Part shown: piece after piece, positions 31,054-46,000 of the stretch
How positions within the stretch are numbered: position 1 is the first letter of the stretch
Layout: each line of letters starts with the position of its first letter
Assembly (NCBI GenBank): GCA_014843695.1
Contig: CM026387.1
Coordinates: 63,853,842 to 63,917,841, forward strand
Origin: Archivesica marissinica
Taxonomy: Eukaryota > Mollusca > Bivalvia > Venerida > Vesicomyidae
DNA: 64,000 nt
Reading direction: 5' to 3'
Program-made: the position numbers and the translations under genes
Notes under the pieces: model-generated
Seen by the model: the letters and a program-made list of their open reading frames with translations, nothing else
Told to the model about the DNA's origin: nothing
Database searches by the model: none

Positions 31054-34000
31054 CTGAAAATAAAAAGCAAAACAATAGACATAGATTCTAGAACATTTTT
31101 ATAACTTCTAGGAACAGCTTTAAATCATTTTGCTCCAGTTATAAAAATAGTTTCATTTTCAACTCTAATTCAGTATGCATGTCAACACAGAATGAAGAAA
31201 CATAGTGTATCTGAGGTAAATATTAACATGTGACAGCCATACCCTCGGTTCATTTGAAACCACCTCCTCTTTCAAGGCCTGTAAAGTGACATATAATAAT
31301 TCATATTTATTCCTACTTGTGGCATACATGCCTCATCCAAATAAACCATACGCATTAACATACTTAATTTACTAAGGCAGGAATCGTGACCATTTCCATG
31401 AATTCTATGGCCCAGGCAGGAATCGCAACCTTTTCCATGAATTCTATGGCCCAGGCAGGAATCACAACCTTTTCCATGAATTCTATGGCCCAGGCAGGAA
31501 TCGCAACCTTTTCCATGAATTCTATGGCCCAGGCAGGAATCGCAACCTTTTCCATGAATTCTATGGCCCAGGCAGGAATCGCGACCTTTTCCATGAATTC
31601 TATGGCCCAGGCAGGAATCGCGACCGTTTCCATGAAATATATGCCCAGGCAGGAATCGCGACCTTTTTCATCCATTCTATGGCTAAGGCAGGAATTGCGA
31701 ACTTTTCCATGAATTCTATGGCTAAGGCAGGAATCGCGACCTTTTTCATCCATTCTATGGCTAAGGCAGGAATTGCGAACTTTTCCATGAATTTCTATGT
31801 ATGGGTTAACTTTTCTAAGGGAAGCAATGCTATATATGGAAGCAGTCCAAATGATTAACAGCATATCTGCATAGAAATGTTGATGTTCATAATAAAATTG
31901 GCAAGTTAGTGCAAATAGCTTTTAAAAATATGTCCTCATTACATGCGATGTTGCAGTAAACTTTGACATAATCGTTTAAAAAGCTGTAAATTCACATCTT
32001 CACTGAAAAGTTTCATGTACCTGTGCTTCAGCTACAATCAATGAAGTGCTTTATGTGGTCGGTTGTAAATGAATAGTAAACTCAACAAAAAGTAGTTCAC
32101 ATTTATTTTTTACTCGTATTAGTTACTTTGCTTATGTGATAATCAGCTTTTAAATTCATGAATCTACTATAAAACAAAAAACTAGTAAATGTTATCTAAA
32201 CAGTGTGCGTTCTATATGTATATTATTATGTCAATCGCGTGAAAGGAGCACGTGAGACTATGACGTCATTACAAGTACTTTACTATGAAGTCACAACAAG
32301 TACGTATTTACCAAGTCAGTCAAATATGTAACGCTCAAATACCGACCATTTGCACAACTTTTACCAAGTCTTACATTGGAATTGCTGCTGATAAATTCAG
32401 CGATTGGGCAGGATTTGTAGTGTTAATAGCCGGTCTTGCAGGATTTGTAGTGTTAATAGCCAGTCATGCAGGATTTGTAGTGTTAATAGCCGGTCTTGCA
32501 GGATTTAGTGTTTATAGCTAGATGATGATTTTCAGTGCCACTAGATTTTTGGTACCATTTTTGTTTATTTTGATCACAGTTTGTTGCTTGTTTATTCAGG
32601 TTTTACGCCTTCATAAGCACCATTTTGGGCCATATTGCCGGCGGGCAGTTTACCTAACAACACCTTTCCTGGGCAGGCTCCAGCGGTTAACCAGTACTAA
32701 GTGCCCCAACCTCCGTAAGAAACTGCCAACTTTTTCATATAACTGAACGGGGCTCGAACCCGCGGCCATCAGCGACATTAACCACTCGACCTCGGAGGTG
32801 GACAATATGCTGATTACAGAGTTTATGAATACATAGGGTGCTCATTTGCATAGTTATTACACTAGTGAAATACGAAAAATATGTAATGGCATTACTACCC
32901 GTTGGCAGTGCAAATTATGTTATAAAAATAAATATGGATTATTTTGCGTCATCACGTCGTCATATTATGAACAGGAGTTGGTACCAACATCAATTTTCTA
33001 TGACCTGAGGCTATGGCTCGGTCACAATGTTACTTTCCCCATTTTCCTTCAGCCTGGACCTGTAGAATTATATGAAGGTATACCAATACATACCAGACTA
33101 TTGGGTCTAATTCTCATGTGACCTTGTACTACATACCTGACTGTTGGCTCTAATTCTGATTTGACCTTTAATCACACATCGGACTCATTGCCCTAAATCT
33201 AATGTGACCTTGTACTACATACCTGACTCTTGGCTCTAATTCTGATTTCACCTTTAATTACACATCAGACTCATTGCCCTAAATCTAATGTGATCTTGTA
33301 CTACATACCTGACTCTTGGCTCTAATTCTGATGTGACCTTGAACAGGCGTGTCCTGGGAGAGGTGAGCTGGCTTCTCGATGCTCAGATTGGCCAACACAT
33401 CTTCACCAAATATAGACTTGGCATAAAGGTTGGCTGCCATGAAGCCACAGTCGCCTTGCAATGCCTGAATGTAAGAGCATGATCACATTACACACATTAT
33501 ATGTGTTTCCACGGCTGTCATGATATTTGTCACCAAAAGAAAACAATTTGTCAAAATAGTTCAAATATGTTGTCACAAAAATAATTTAAGGACACAATTT
33601 TCCTTGTGTGTGTGTTTTACGTTTATTTATCGTCGCTACCGGTTGCCCATATGAGCGACGCCTCCTGAAGAGATTAGTCATTTTAGATTTTTGAAGGATA
33701 TTGCAAATGATACAGACAAAGGCCCATTCCAGCGTCTCCTCCGATTCTTTTAAGTGCACAGTGTAAAGCACCGACACAAGACCTCGGTTTAACGTCCCAT
33801 CTGAATGACTGTTAATTTTATTGGGGTCAGACGGGGGATCGAACCTGCCACACGAACAGGTTAGGTCATATGGCGCCGCTCCATCTAGTTGGACAGGCCT
33901 CTGTTTTATTATATTATTTTACACTGCATATTTAAAACTTATTTCTGCAGCATTTAATTATGAAATGCTTGAAATTCCCCCGTCATTTTTGCTCATGATA

Positions 34001-37000
34001 CATGTACATTTCTTGTTTTGGACTAACCTAGTCTTGTTCTCTTTTTTCTTTGTCAGAGGAGTGTGTTTTACACGCTGGACTGGTAATCCATGATCGCAGG
34101 TTCGATCCCCCGTCTGATCGTAATAAAATTAACAGCCTTTCAGATGGGACTTTAAACCAAGGTCTCGTGTCGGTGCTTTACACTGTGCACGTAAAAGAAC
34201 CAGAGGAGACTCTGGAATGGGTCTCTGTCTGTATCATGCACTATCCTCCAAAAATCTAAAATGACTAATCTCATCAGGAGGCGTCGCTCATATGGGCAAC
34301 CGGTAGCGACGATAAATAAACGTAAAACACACACATGTATAACTTATTCCTGGGATCCGTACACAGGTTATAATGAAATCTAGCACAAGTGTAATAAAGA
34401 ACTGGTACAAACCTTCTCTGGCGTGAGACATTTCATGTTTGTACATTTGATGACATGTTCCAGGAACTTGCGTAGATCGAAGATGTTCGTGTTAACGGCC
34501 ACCTTGTTCTCCCATTCAAACTCTGCCCACATCTGTCGGAACTCCGAGTCGTTGCATGATGCCGGTACAATGTAATCCATAATGTCAATATGAATATCGT
34601 TGAGGACAACAACATTTCTGTCACTAGCAGCTCCGGTCACATCATAAACTAAATATATACCACCAATATATCAATAAGCCATGTAAATTCACTAAATTGT
34701 GTAAAGATAATGCATTCAACTTATAGTTTAAACTTTATTTACTTTACAATGATTGTGAAAAAACAACTTATATTAATCACTCTCGTTGGCGCGGATGAAA
34801 GAGTAAATGTGGGCATTTGTGTGCGAGGAAACTGGAGCACCCACATGTCCGATCTGGCAATCACCGTACCATCTCACATACTTCCTAATCCGAGGATCGA
34901 ACCCAGTTTGCATTGATGCACTAATCCGCGCTAACCACTGCACTAATCGGACAGCCAAACTTATAAATATTACGGTTCAAAATTATGAGGCATCTGGCCA
35001 AGATAAATATTCTCAGTTTTCATTGCACACAAATTTCAGTATTTTTGAGAATACAACAAACGCGAGCTTATTGCAATTTATATTGCGAGCACCATATCGC
35101 CTTATATTGAACCAGTATGTACGACGTCACACAGGTGACAAACTTGGCGGCTGCCTATATTGCTGTTGTCTCTCTAATTTCGTAATTTTATATTGCTGTA
35201 TAATTCGGAATTTGGTTTAATATAATTATGAAAACATTTCGGAAATGACAAAAACGTGCATAATCGCTTGCAGGCCATGAAAATGTTGACATTTTCCCTT
35301 TAAACTAAAATGTAGCATCATATCGAAAATATTTTCTGCATCTCAAACTTGAGTTGTTGTTTATTGTTAGCTGGCTCCAAACAGGACTAAACATTCTGAT
35401 TTAACATCTCACTTAAATCAAAATATGCCAAAACTTGGACACCCGCCGGAATCACAAAGATGCAGCAAAAGCAAGCGTCGCCTTTTACGATCATGAGAAG
35501 GTAACTCCGTGATTCAAGATTATCTCAAACGGTTATAGTTTAAAACAGGTTTTTTTGCACAAATTTATAGCTCTGTTCACAATAGAAACAACTATCCTTT
35601 TTGCAATATGGGGGGGGGGGGGGGGCATTTGACCATGAATGAAACGTAGCCCAGCATTACCATTTGTTTCAATAGAATGATAAATGGCGTTTAAAACTGA
35701 CTTCTAATGTTGATATTTTCCCCAATTTTTATGTTCAGTGATACAGGACATATTGTTGCGCTAAACATCTATCAACATATAGTCAATGATACAGGACATT
35801 GTTGCGCTAAACATCTATCAACATATAGTCAATGATACAGGACATATTGTTATGCTAAACATCTATCAACATATAGTCAATGATACAGGACATTGTTGCG
35901 CTAAACATCTATCAACATGTAGTCAATGATACAGGACATTGTTACGCTAAACATCTATCAACATATAGTCAATGATACAGGACATTGTTACGCTAAACAT
36001 CTATCAACATATAGTCAATGATACAGGACATTGTTGCGCTAAACATCTATCAACATATAGTCAATGATACAGGACATTGTTACGCTAAACATCTATCAAC
36101 ATATAGTCAATGATACAGGACATTGTTACGCTAAACATCTATCAACATATAGTCAATGATACAGGACATTGTTGTGCTAAACATCTATCAACATATAGTC
36201 AATGATACAGGACATATTGTTACGCTAAACATCTATCAACATATAGTCAATGATACAGGACATTGTTACGCTAAACATCTATCAACATATAGTCAATGAT
36301 ACAGGACATTGTTACGCTAAACATCTATCAACATGTAGTCAGTGATACAGGACATTGTTGCGCTAAACATCTATCAACATGTAGTCAGTGATACAGGACA
36401 TTGTTACGCTAAACATCTATCAACATATAGTCAATGATACAGGACATTGTTGCGCTAAACATCTATCAACATGTAGTCAGTGATACAGGACATTGTTACG
36501 CTAAACATCTATCAACATATAGTCAATGATACAGGACATTGTTGCGCTAAACATCTATCAACATATAGTCAATGATACAGGACATTGTTACGCTAAACAT
36601 CTATCAACATATAGTCAATGATACAGGACATTGTTGCGCTAAACATCTATCAACATGTAGTCAGTGATACAGGACATTGTTACGCTAAACATCTATCAAC
36701 ATATAGTCAATGACACAGGACATATTGTTACGCTAAACATCTATCAACATATAGTCAATGATACAGGACATTGTTACGCTAAGCATCTATCAACATATAG
36801 TCAATGACACAGGACATATTGTTATGCTAAACATCTATCAACATATAGTCAATGATACAGGACATATTGTTATGCTAAACATCTATCAACATATAGTCAA
36901 TGACACAGGACATATTGTTATGCTAAACATCTATCAACATATAGTCAATGATACAGGACATTGCTACGCTAAACATCTATCAACATATAGTCAATGACAC

Positions 37001-40000
37001 AGGACATATTGTTATGCTAAACATCTATCAACATATAGTCAATGATACAGGACATTGCTACGCTAAACATCTATCAACATATAGTCAATGATATGGGACA
37101 TTGCTACGCTAAACATCTATCAACATATAGTCAATGATACAGGACATTGTTACGCTAAACATCTATCAACATATAGTCAATGATACAGGACATTGTTACG
37201 CTAAACATCTATCAACATATAGTCAATGATACAGGACATTGTTACGCTAAACATCTATCAACATATAGTCAATGATACAGGACATTGTTACGCTAAACAT
37301 CTATCAACATATAGTCAATGATACAGGACATTGTTACGCTAAACATCTATCAACATATAGTCAGTTATACTAGATTTCCCAATACACTTAAATAAACAGT
37401 TCAATTAAATATATCATTTCAAACAGATTTACCTATGTTTCCGAATATAATGCCATTTTCTGTTGAAGCGACCTTTACATTGGCCTTAATGTTACAGAAA
37501 TCATGCGGTGCCATGGTTAAAGGCTGCGGTTTCTCGACAAGCTTTAGGTCACCTGAAAGTACACCACAAAACATCACTCTATCCAAGTCTAATTTCAGCA
37601 TTAACACACATCTGCGTCTAATTACAGTATTAACAAATATCTGGATCTTATTTCAGTATTAACAAATATCTGGATCTTATTTCAGTATTAACAAATATAT
37701 GGATCTTATTTCAGTATTAACAAATATATGGGTCTTATTTCAGTATTAACAAATGGCTATGTGCCCAAGGATTATTTCAGTATTAACAAACATCAGCCAG
37801 TCACAAGTATTACCTAGAAAACAATCAAAGTATTTGCATAGGAACCAGTCAAATTATTTATCAAGGATCCTGGTATTACCCAGAAACCAGTCAAAGTTGG
37901 GTCTTATCAAAGTATTACCCAGAAACCAGTCAAAGTTGGGTCTTATCAAAGTATTACCTAGAAACCAGTCAATGTATTTGCCTAGAAACCAGTCAAAGCA
38001 TTTGCTTAAGAACAAGTATTTACCTAATGTGGCAAGTTCTACTGTAAGGTTCTGTAGTGTGTCTGCAGTCTGGTTTACAACCAGTACATCCAGTACTATA
38101 TCAAACTGGTTCACATTTACATATGCCTCGGCATAAACCGGGTCCGAGAAACCAGTCAACTGGGTCACCTGGAAAGAATTAACATCCAAGAGATTATAAC
38201 AAAGAAATAATGGAAGTCGTGATAGCGCAGTGGATGCGCAGTCGCTTCAGTTGCTAAAGGTCCGGAGTTCGACCCCCTGCTGGAGCCGTTATGATTGTGT
38301 CCTTAGGCAAGGCATTTAAATTCCACGTTGCCTCTTCTCTCTCCCTCGTGGCGATGGATTCCATCAGGAATGAAGTCTCGAGAGTGATTAATATAAATTG
38401 TAAGAACTTTATTCGCAATGGAGTTTAAATAAATTTGTATAAACTAAAGAAAATCAATGAGGGTGATGGTTGCTAGTATACCGGATATATTGCTGCTGTT
38501 GTTATTTGATTAGATTAGGCTATAAAACACCAATATTTGGCATTCACATGATATATACAGGAATATGAGGAATGAAACAAAACATTCACACTTTCTGCAA
38601 TCACAGATATGGAACAAAACGTTCACGCTTTATGCAATCACAGATATGGAACAAAACTTTCACGATTTCTGCAATCACAATATGGAACAAAATGTTCACG
38701 CTTTCTGCAATCACAGATATGGAACAAAATGTTCACGCTTTCTGCAATCACAGATATGGAACAAAACTTTCACGATTTCTGCAATCACAGATATGGAACA
38801 AAACTTTCACGCTTTCTGCAATCACAGATATGGAACAAAACGTTCACGCTTTATGCAATCACAGATATGGAACAAAACGTTCACGCTTTCTGTAATTACA
38901 GATATGGAACAAAACCAGAACTTCACTCCCTATTTGTCGCCTCCTACGACCATGCAAAGTCCAGATAGTGGTTCAAAACCAGATCAGATAACGACACAAG
39001 ATGCTGGTATAGGACAGACTGGCTGGGATATATCTGATTTGTTAGAAGAAAGACCATGACGACTGTAAACAAGAAAGGTGTTATATTGAGTCGGTAACCA
39101 GTGCCATTGGTTATAATACCTTTCTCAGATCTCAAGCTCAAATGATTTGACTGGTTGATTCTGAGTTTTACTGCCAGCTGAACCAATCAGAAGCTGGAGA
39201 CTGAGTTTGAGATAGGAGAAAAGTTTTATAACCTCGAGGCCTGGATATGACCATAAGATATGACAGCAGGACGCAATCAACTATGTCCCAATGTTCGTTC
39301 TGGTCTACTAGATCAGGACATATTTTGGCAACCAAACAGACTACGTAACAATATACCTTGTTCAGATTAGAAGCTCCGAGTGGATCTTTCTCTTTCTTGT
39401 TAGTCATTCCGAGAGCCTGCGATAGTGTTAGCTCAAACATGTTCTGCAAGAAATGACAAGTCGCGTTTTGGAAATATTACAATATTAAGATTGACATTTC
39501 TTACTGCAGCAAGCATTACTTATTTAATGGGAAGAGCCTGAAGTAAACAAACTGCTTGCGATGATTACTACCGTAATCGTTTGAGTATAGGTCGCACTGG
39601 AGTATAAGATGCACCAGACTATTGGATACTATTTTGGAGGAAAATAAGTGCGTCTTATGGTAACTATAGGTGAAACTTGGATAATAAATGAGAAAGTTAT
39701 GAGTACAGTCCGACCTGTTAACAGCCAGCCAATGGATTCTCAGAAAGTGACTGCTTAGCACAGGTGGTAGCTTAATAGAGGTCAAATGTATAATAAAACA
39801 ACAAATTGGGAATCTTAAAATAATACTTTGTTATTTGCTTTAATGCAATACTTACAAAGCTCCAGTTATGTTTCTCATAAACAACTATTATAAATTACAA
39901 TATGTAGGCAGTTCCAAACTCTAGTTAAATTTTAAAAATGACATATTTTCTTCAAAATAATCTGATTTTCTCGACAATTTCAAGCATAATGTGTGGAGTT

Positions 40001-43000
40001 GATGCGTAATCTCATTTGCAAGTTACATTGTAACACACCAGCTTTACACTGGCGATATTCGGGATCCAATTTAGACAAATGCTAGTTCCTACCTCAGTAG
40101 CGCCCAGTTCATTCTTGTTGATGAGCTGGGCAAACGATATTGGATCGTCGGCTTGCACCTTTACAACCTTTCTCTCTGCTGCCTGTAGAATGAGAGATCA
40201 CTTTAAAGCATGGAACTAGATAATACTGAACATGTAGCTACAAGATGGGCGAGATTTCCTATACATGTTTGTAAGACAGACTTTGGGGAGATTTCCTTTA
40301 CATGTTTGTAAGACAGACTTTGGGGAGATTTCCTATACATGTTTGTAAGACAGACTTTGGGGAGATTTCCTATACATGTTTGTAAGACAGACTTTGGGGA
40401 GATTTCCTTTAGATGTTTGTCAGACAGACTTTGGGGGGGATTTCCTATACATGTTTGTAAGACAGACTTTGGGGGGGATTTCCTATACATGTTTGTAAGA
40501 CAGACTTTCGGGGGGATTTCCTATACATGTTTGTAAGACAGACTTTGGGGAGATTTCCTATACATGTTTGTAAGACAGACTTTAGGGAGATTTCCTATAC
40601 ATGTTTGTAAGACAGACTTTGGGGAGATTTCCGTTACATGTTTGTAAGACAGACTTTCGGGGGGATTTCCTATACATGTTTGTAAGACAGACTTTGGGGA
40701 GATTTCCTATACATGTTTGTAAGACAGACTTTGGGGGAGATTTCCTATACATGTTTGTAAGACAGACTTTGGGGAGATTTCCTATACATGTTTGTAAGAC
40801 AGACTTTGGGGAGATTTCCTATACATGTTTGTAAGACAGACTTTGGGGAGATTTCCGTTACATGTTTGTAAGACAGACTTTCGGGGGGATTTCCTATACA
40901 TGTTTGTAAGACAGACTTTGGGGAGATTTCCTATACATGTTTGTAAGACAGACTTTGGGGGAGATTTCCTATACATGTTTGTAAGACAGACTTTGGGGAG
41001 ATTTCCTATACATGTTTGTAAGACAGACTTTGGGGAGATTTCCTATACATGTTTGTAAGACAGACTTTGGGGAGATTTCCGTTACATGTTTGTAAGACAG
41101 ACTTTCGGGGGGATTTCCTATACATGTTTGTAAGACAGACTTTGGGGAGATTTCCTATACATGTTTGTAAGACAGACTTTGGGGGAGATTTCCTATACAT
41201 GTTTGTAAGACAGACTTTGGGGGGATTTCCTATACATGTTTGTAAGACATACTTTGTCTTATATAAGGAGACAAGTTTAAATGTAGAAGTATAAACTTGA
41301 TTTAGTTTACAATGATGACACGGATGAAAGCATTTATGTGGTCCTTCGTGTTGGAAGGAACAGAAGTACACTCAAGAACACACACCTGTCCTCTCTGGCG
41401 ACATCAGTACCATCTCACAAACTTCCTGGTCCGAGGATCGAATAAGGGTGGTACTGGTGAGAAGAGAGATTGCTAACCACTGTGCTAATCGGACAACCAA
41501 CACGGAAGTTGAGTCAAATACGATTTATGATGTACTTTGTAATTGGTATGAACCAATTAATGCAACCCGTGTTCGATTCTCGGACTGGGAAGTATGTGAG
41601 ATGGTACGGTGGTCGTCAGATCTGACAGGTGGTTTTCTCCGGGCACTCCGGTTCCCACCCACACGAATGGCCACATTCACGCTTTCATCCGTGCCAATGA
41701 GAGTGATTAATATAAGTTGTTAAAACTTGCTTCGCAATCGTAAAATAAATAAAGTTAAAAAAAATTGGTATGAAACATTATATAGATGATTTACACTCTC
41801 TAAGAATGTGTTTATACGGACATTACCAGCTTTTATGATACTTTTTTGTTTATTTTGTAGAGATTAACGTCACACCAACAGCTTAGGTCATACGGCGACT
41901 CTCCAGCTATTATTGGTGGAGGAAGATCATGGATGACCCTTCAAGCAGTATTTCAGACACAAACGGGCACCGGAGTAGAACCACCGATTATTATAGGGGT
42001 AACACGTATATTATAAGGGTAACACATATATTATATGGGTAACACATATATTATACGGGTAACACATATATTATAAGGGTAACACATATATTATAAGGGT
42101 AACACATATATTATACGGTAACACATATATTATAAGGGTAACACATATATTATAAGGGTAACACATATATTATACGGGTAACACATATATTATATGGGTA
42201 ACACATATATTATACGGGTAACACATATACTATACGGGTACCACCACTCGTACCTTCTGTGCCTCTTTCTCCTCTACCATCTTGGCCGTCAACATGAGCG
42301 ACAGTGAATTACGTGACGCCGAGTTGAAGATCTCCGTCATCAAGGGACTCTGTTCCGACAGGACACGTAAACATGTCGCAATGCGATCTACATCATCATC
42401 AGTAATTGGCTGAAAGAGTGAAATATATGCAGATTTGTATATATTACAGTATATTCTGTAGTTATTTTGCAGATTTGTATATATTACAGTATATTCTGTA
42501 GTTATTTTGCAGATTTGTATATATTACAGTATATTCTGTAGTTATTTTACAACGATTGGGAAACCATTGGGAAGCAACTTATATTAATCACTGTCGTTGG
42601 CGTGGATGAAAGCATATATCTGGTCATTCGTGCGGGAGAAAACCGGAGTCCACGGAGATATTGACCCATCTGAATTGAGGACCACTATACAATCTCACAT
42701 ACTTTTCTGTCGGAGTATCGAACCGTGGTTGCAATGGTGAGAAGTGAGCGTGCTAACCACTGCATTAATTGTATTTCTAGGAAACATCTTACAAACAACA
42801 TCAAACCTAGACCAAAATGAAATCATGGTTAGCGACACTGTAAAGACCTATCGCACATCAACAACATGCTAGGTTAGCATACTAGCATAATATATCACTA
42901 CTATAGGTTTACTACTGGACAGTCCATGGAGTATGTGGGCTCAGTAAAATCTATGGGGGGGGGGTGAGGCATAACTATATAATTCTAATGAAATTTTATG

Positions 43001-46000
43001 ATATATTTCCACAGTTTTCAGTTAGAAATTTGTGTTTTTTACATTTATTTATCGTCGCTACCGGTTGCCCATATGAGCGACGCCTCCTGAAGAGATAATT
43101 TTAGTCATTTTGGAGGATAGTGCAATGATACAGACAGAGACCCATTCCAGAGTCTCATCTGGTTCTTTTACGTGCACAGTGTAAGGCACCGACACGAGAC
43201 CTCGGTTTAACGTCCCATCTGAAAGACTGTTAATTTTATTAGGGTCAGACGGGGGATTGAACCTGCGATCCCTGGATTACCAGTCCAGCATGTTACTGGA
43301 CTACAGATCCGTCTGTAAGATCAGTTAGAAATAAATAAACACATTAATGACTACAATTATTTGAACTATTTATAGCATTTATTTTACTGAGAGTTAATGT
43401 TGTAGGAAGAGTATGTTGATTTCATTTAATAACTCGGTCTTATGGAGACTGGTTCTTCCAGATATGTGTTGGAGGAAGTTCCCAGGTCCCTTTCGAGCAA
43501 TGGTTCAGGCAGGTTCGAGTGTGTATCAGTGTTAAACCACCGACCTATAGCAGACCAGCTTGTCACAATAATCCTATACCTACAGTTGTGAGCGGCCAGT
43601 AATTTGAAGTAAACGATCAGAACCAGTTGGTTACATCATGGTGGATTCCACGTACGACTGTGGTTGTTCTCGTGTTTTGTTGTTGCTGCTCAACAGTAAA
43701 AACAAAGGATTCCAACTAAAAGGACCAATTAAAAAAAAAGTTTGTTTGTTCTTGGAGTTAACGAAGCACCAACAGCTTAGTTCATAGGGCGGCTTTCCGG
43801 ATATTATTGGTGCAGTAAGACCTCGGGTGCCCCTCCGAGCAGTATTCCAGGCATGGGAGGGCACTTAGGTAGAACCACAAACCTTCTGAAGCCAGCTGTA
43901 TAGCCTCCTCTCGTGTGGTGGTTCTGGTATATTTTTCATAATCTGGTTCGTACTAGTACAATGAGGAAGTCTCATACTCCCGCTGTCATCCTGCAGGCAT
44001 TCTACTCTTCGCTATCCTACTGTTATACATTCTTTCTTACCTTTGTCGGTATTCCAGATTTTCCAAGATGCAACACTGTTGACATGATAAACATGGCCTC
44101 CGCCAGGAACGACTGCAATAATAGAAAACATTGTATCATAGTAACTACTGCCGTGATCACATCTTATGTGATATTCCTGAAAATGAAATGCCAATAACAA
44201 TCTATTTACAGTAACAAATCAGCCATCTTGTATTGAACAAGACTAAAGGAAATTTGTGGATCAAGTGATTTGAATCGTAACCCCATTGAATCTACAGAAG
44301 CGAGGTCAAAACCCCTCTCCCATTGAATCTACAGAAGCGAGGACAAAACCCCTCTCCCATTGAATCTACAGAAGTGAGGACAAAACCCCTCTCCCATTGA
44401 ATCTACAGAAGTGAGGACAAAACCCCTCTCCCATTGAATCTACAGAAGTGAGGACAAAACCCCTCTCCCATTGAATCTACAGAAGTGAGGATAAAACCCC
44501 TCTCCCATTGAATCTACAGAAGTGAGGACAAAACCCCTCTCCCATTGAATCTACAGAAGTGAGGACAAAACCCCTCTCCCATTGAATCTACAGAAGTGAG
44601 GACAAAACCCCTCTCCCATTGAATCTACAGAAGCGAGGACAAACCCCTCTCCCATTGAATCTACTGCAGCGAGGACAAAACCCCTCTCCCATTGAATCTA
44701 CAGAAGCAAGGATAAACCCCTCTCCCATTGAATCTACAGAAGCGAGGACAAACCCCTCTCCCATTGAATCTACTGCAGCGAGGACAAAACCCCTCTCCCA
44801 TTGAATCTACAGAAGCAAGGACAAAACCACTCTCCCATTGAACCTACTGCAGCGAGGACAAAACACATCTCATTGAATCTACAGAAGCGAGGACAATACA
44901 CCTCTCATTGAACCTACAGCAGAGAGCATCAATACACCTCTCATTGAACATACAGCAGAGAGCATCAAAACCCCTCTCTCATTGAACATACAGCAGAGAG
45001 CATCAAAACCCCTCTCTCATTGAACATACAGCAGAGAGCATCAATACACCTCTCATTGAACCTACAGCAGAGAGCATCAAAACCCCTCTCATTGAACCTA
45101 CAGCAGAGAGCATCAATACCCCTCTCTCATTGAACATACAGCAGAGAGCATCAATACACCTCTCATTGAACCTACAGCAGAGAGCATCAATACCCCTCTC
45201 ATTGAACATACAGCAGAGAGCATCAATACACCTCTCTCATTGAACATACAGCAGAGAGCATCAATACACATCTCATTGAACATACAGCAGAAAGCATCAA
45301 TACCCCTCTCTCATTGAACCTACAGCAGAGAGCATCAAAACCCCTCTCTCATTGAACATACAGCAGAGAGCATCAAAACCCCTCTCTCATTGAACATACA
45401 GCAGAGAGCATCAAAACCCCTCTCCCATTGAACCTACAGCAGAGAGCATCAATACCCCTCCCATTGAACCTACAGCAGAAAGCATCAATACCCCTCTCAT
45501 TGAACCTACAGCAGAGAGCATCAATACCCCTCCCATTGAACCTACAGCAGAGAGCATCAATACCCCTCCCATTGAACCTACAGCAGAGAGCATCAATACC
45601 CCTCTCTCATTGAACCTACAGCAGAGAGCATCAAAACCCCTCTCTCATTGAACATACAGCAGAGAGCATCAAAACCCCTCTCTCATTGAACCTACAGCAG
45701 AGAGCATCAAAACCCCTCTCTCATTTAACATACAGCAGAGAGCATCAAAACCCCTCTCTCATTGAACCTACAGCAGAGAGCATCAAAACCCCTCTCTCAT
45801 TGAACATACAGCAGAGAGCATCAAAACCCCTCTCTCATTGAACATACAGCAGAGAGCATCAAAACCCCTCTCTCATTGAACCTACAGCAGAGAGCATCAA
45901 AACCCCTCTCTCATTGAACATACAGCAGATAGCATCAAAACCCCTCTCTCATTGAACCTACAGCAGAGAGCATCAAAACCCCTCTCATTGAACATACAGC

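Noticed and set aside
31364..31864. 166-residue open frame
   Set aside because: Produced by a 39-nt minisatellite whose unit length is a multiple of three; the opposite strand is open as well.
38565..39059. 164-residue open frame on the plus strand
   Set aside because: Mostly a 36-nt minisatellite inside a COPB1 intron on the opposite strand.
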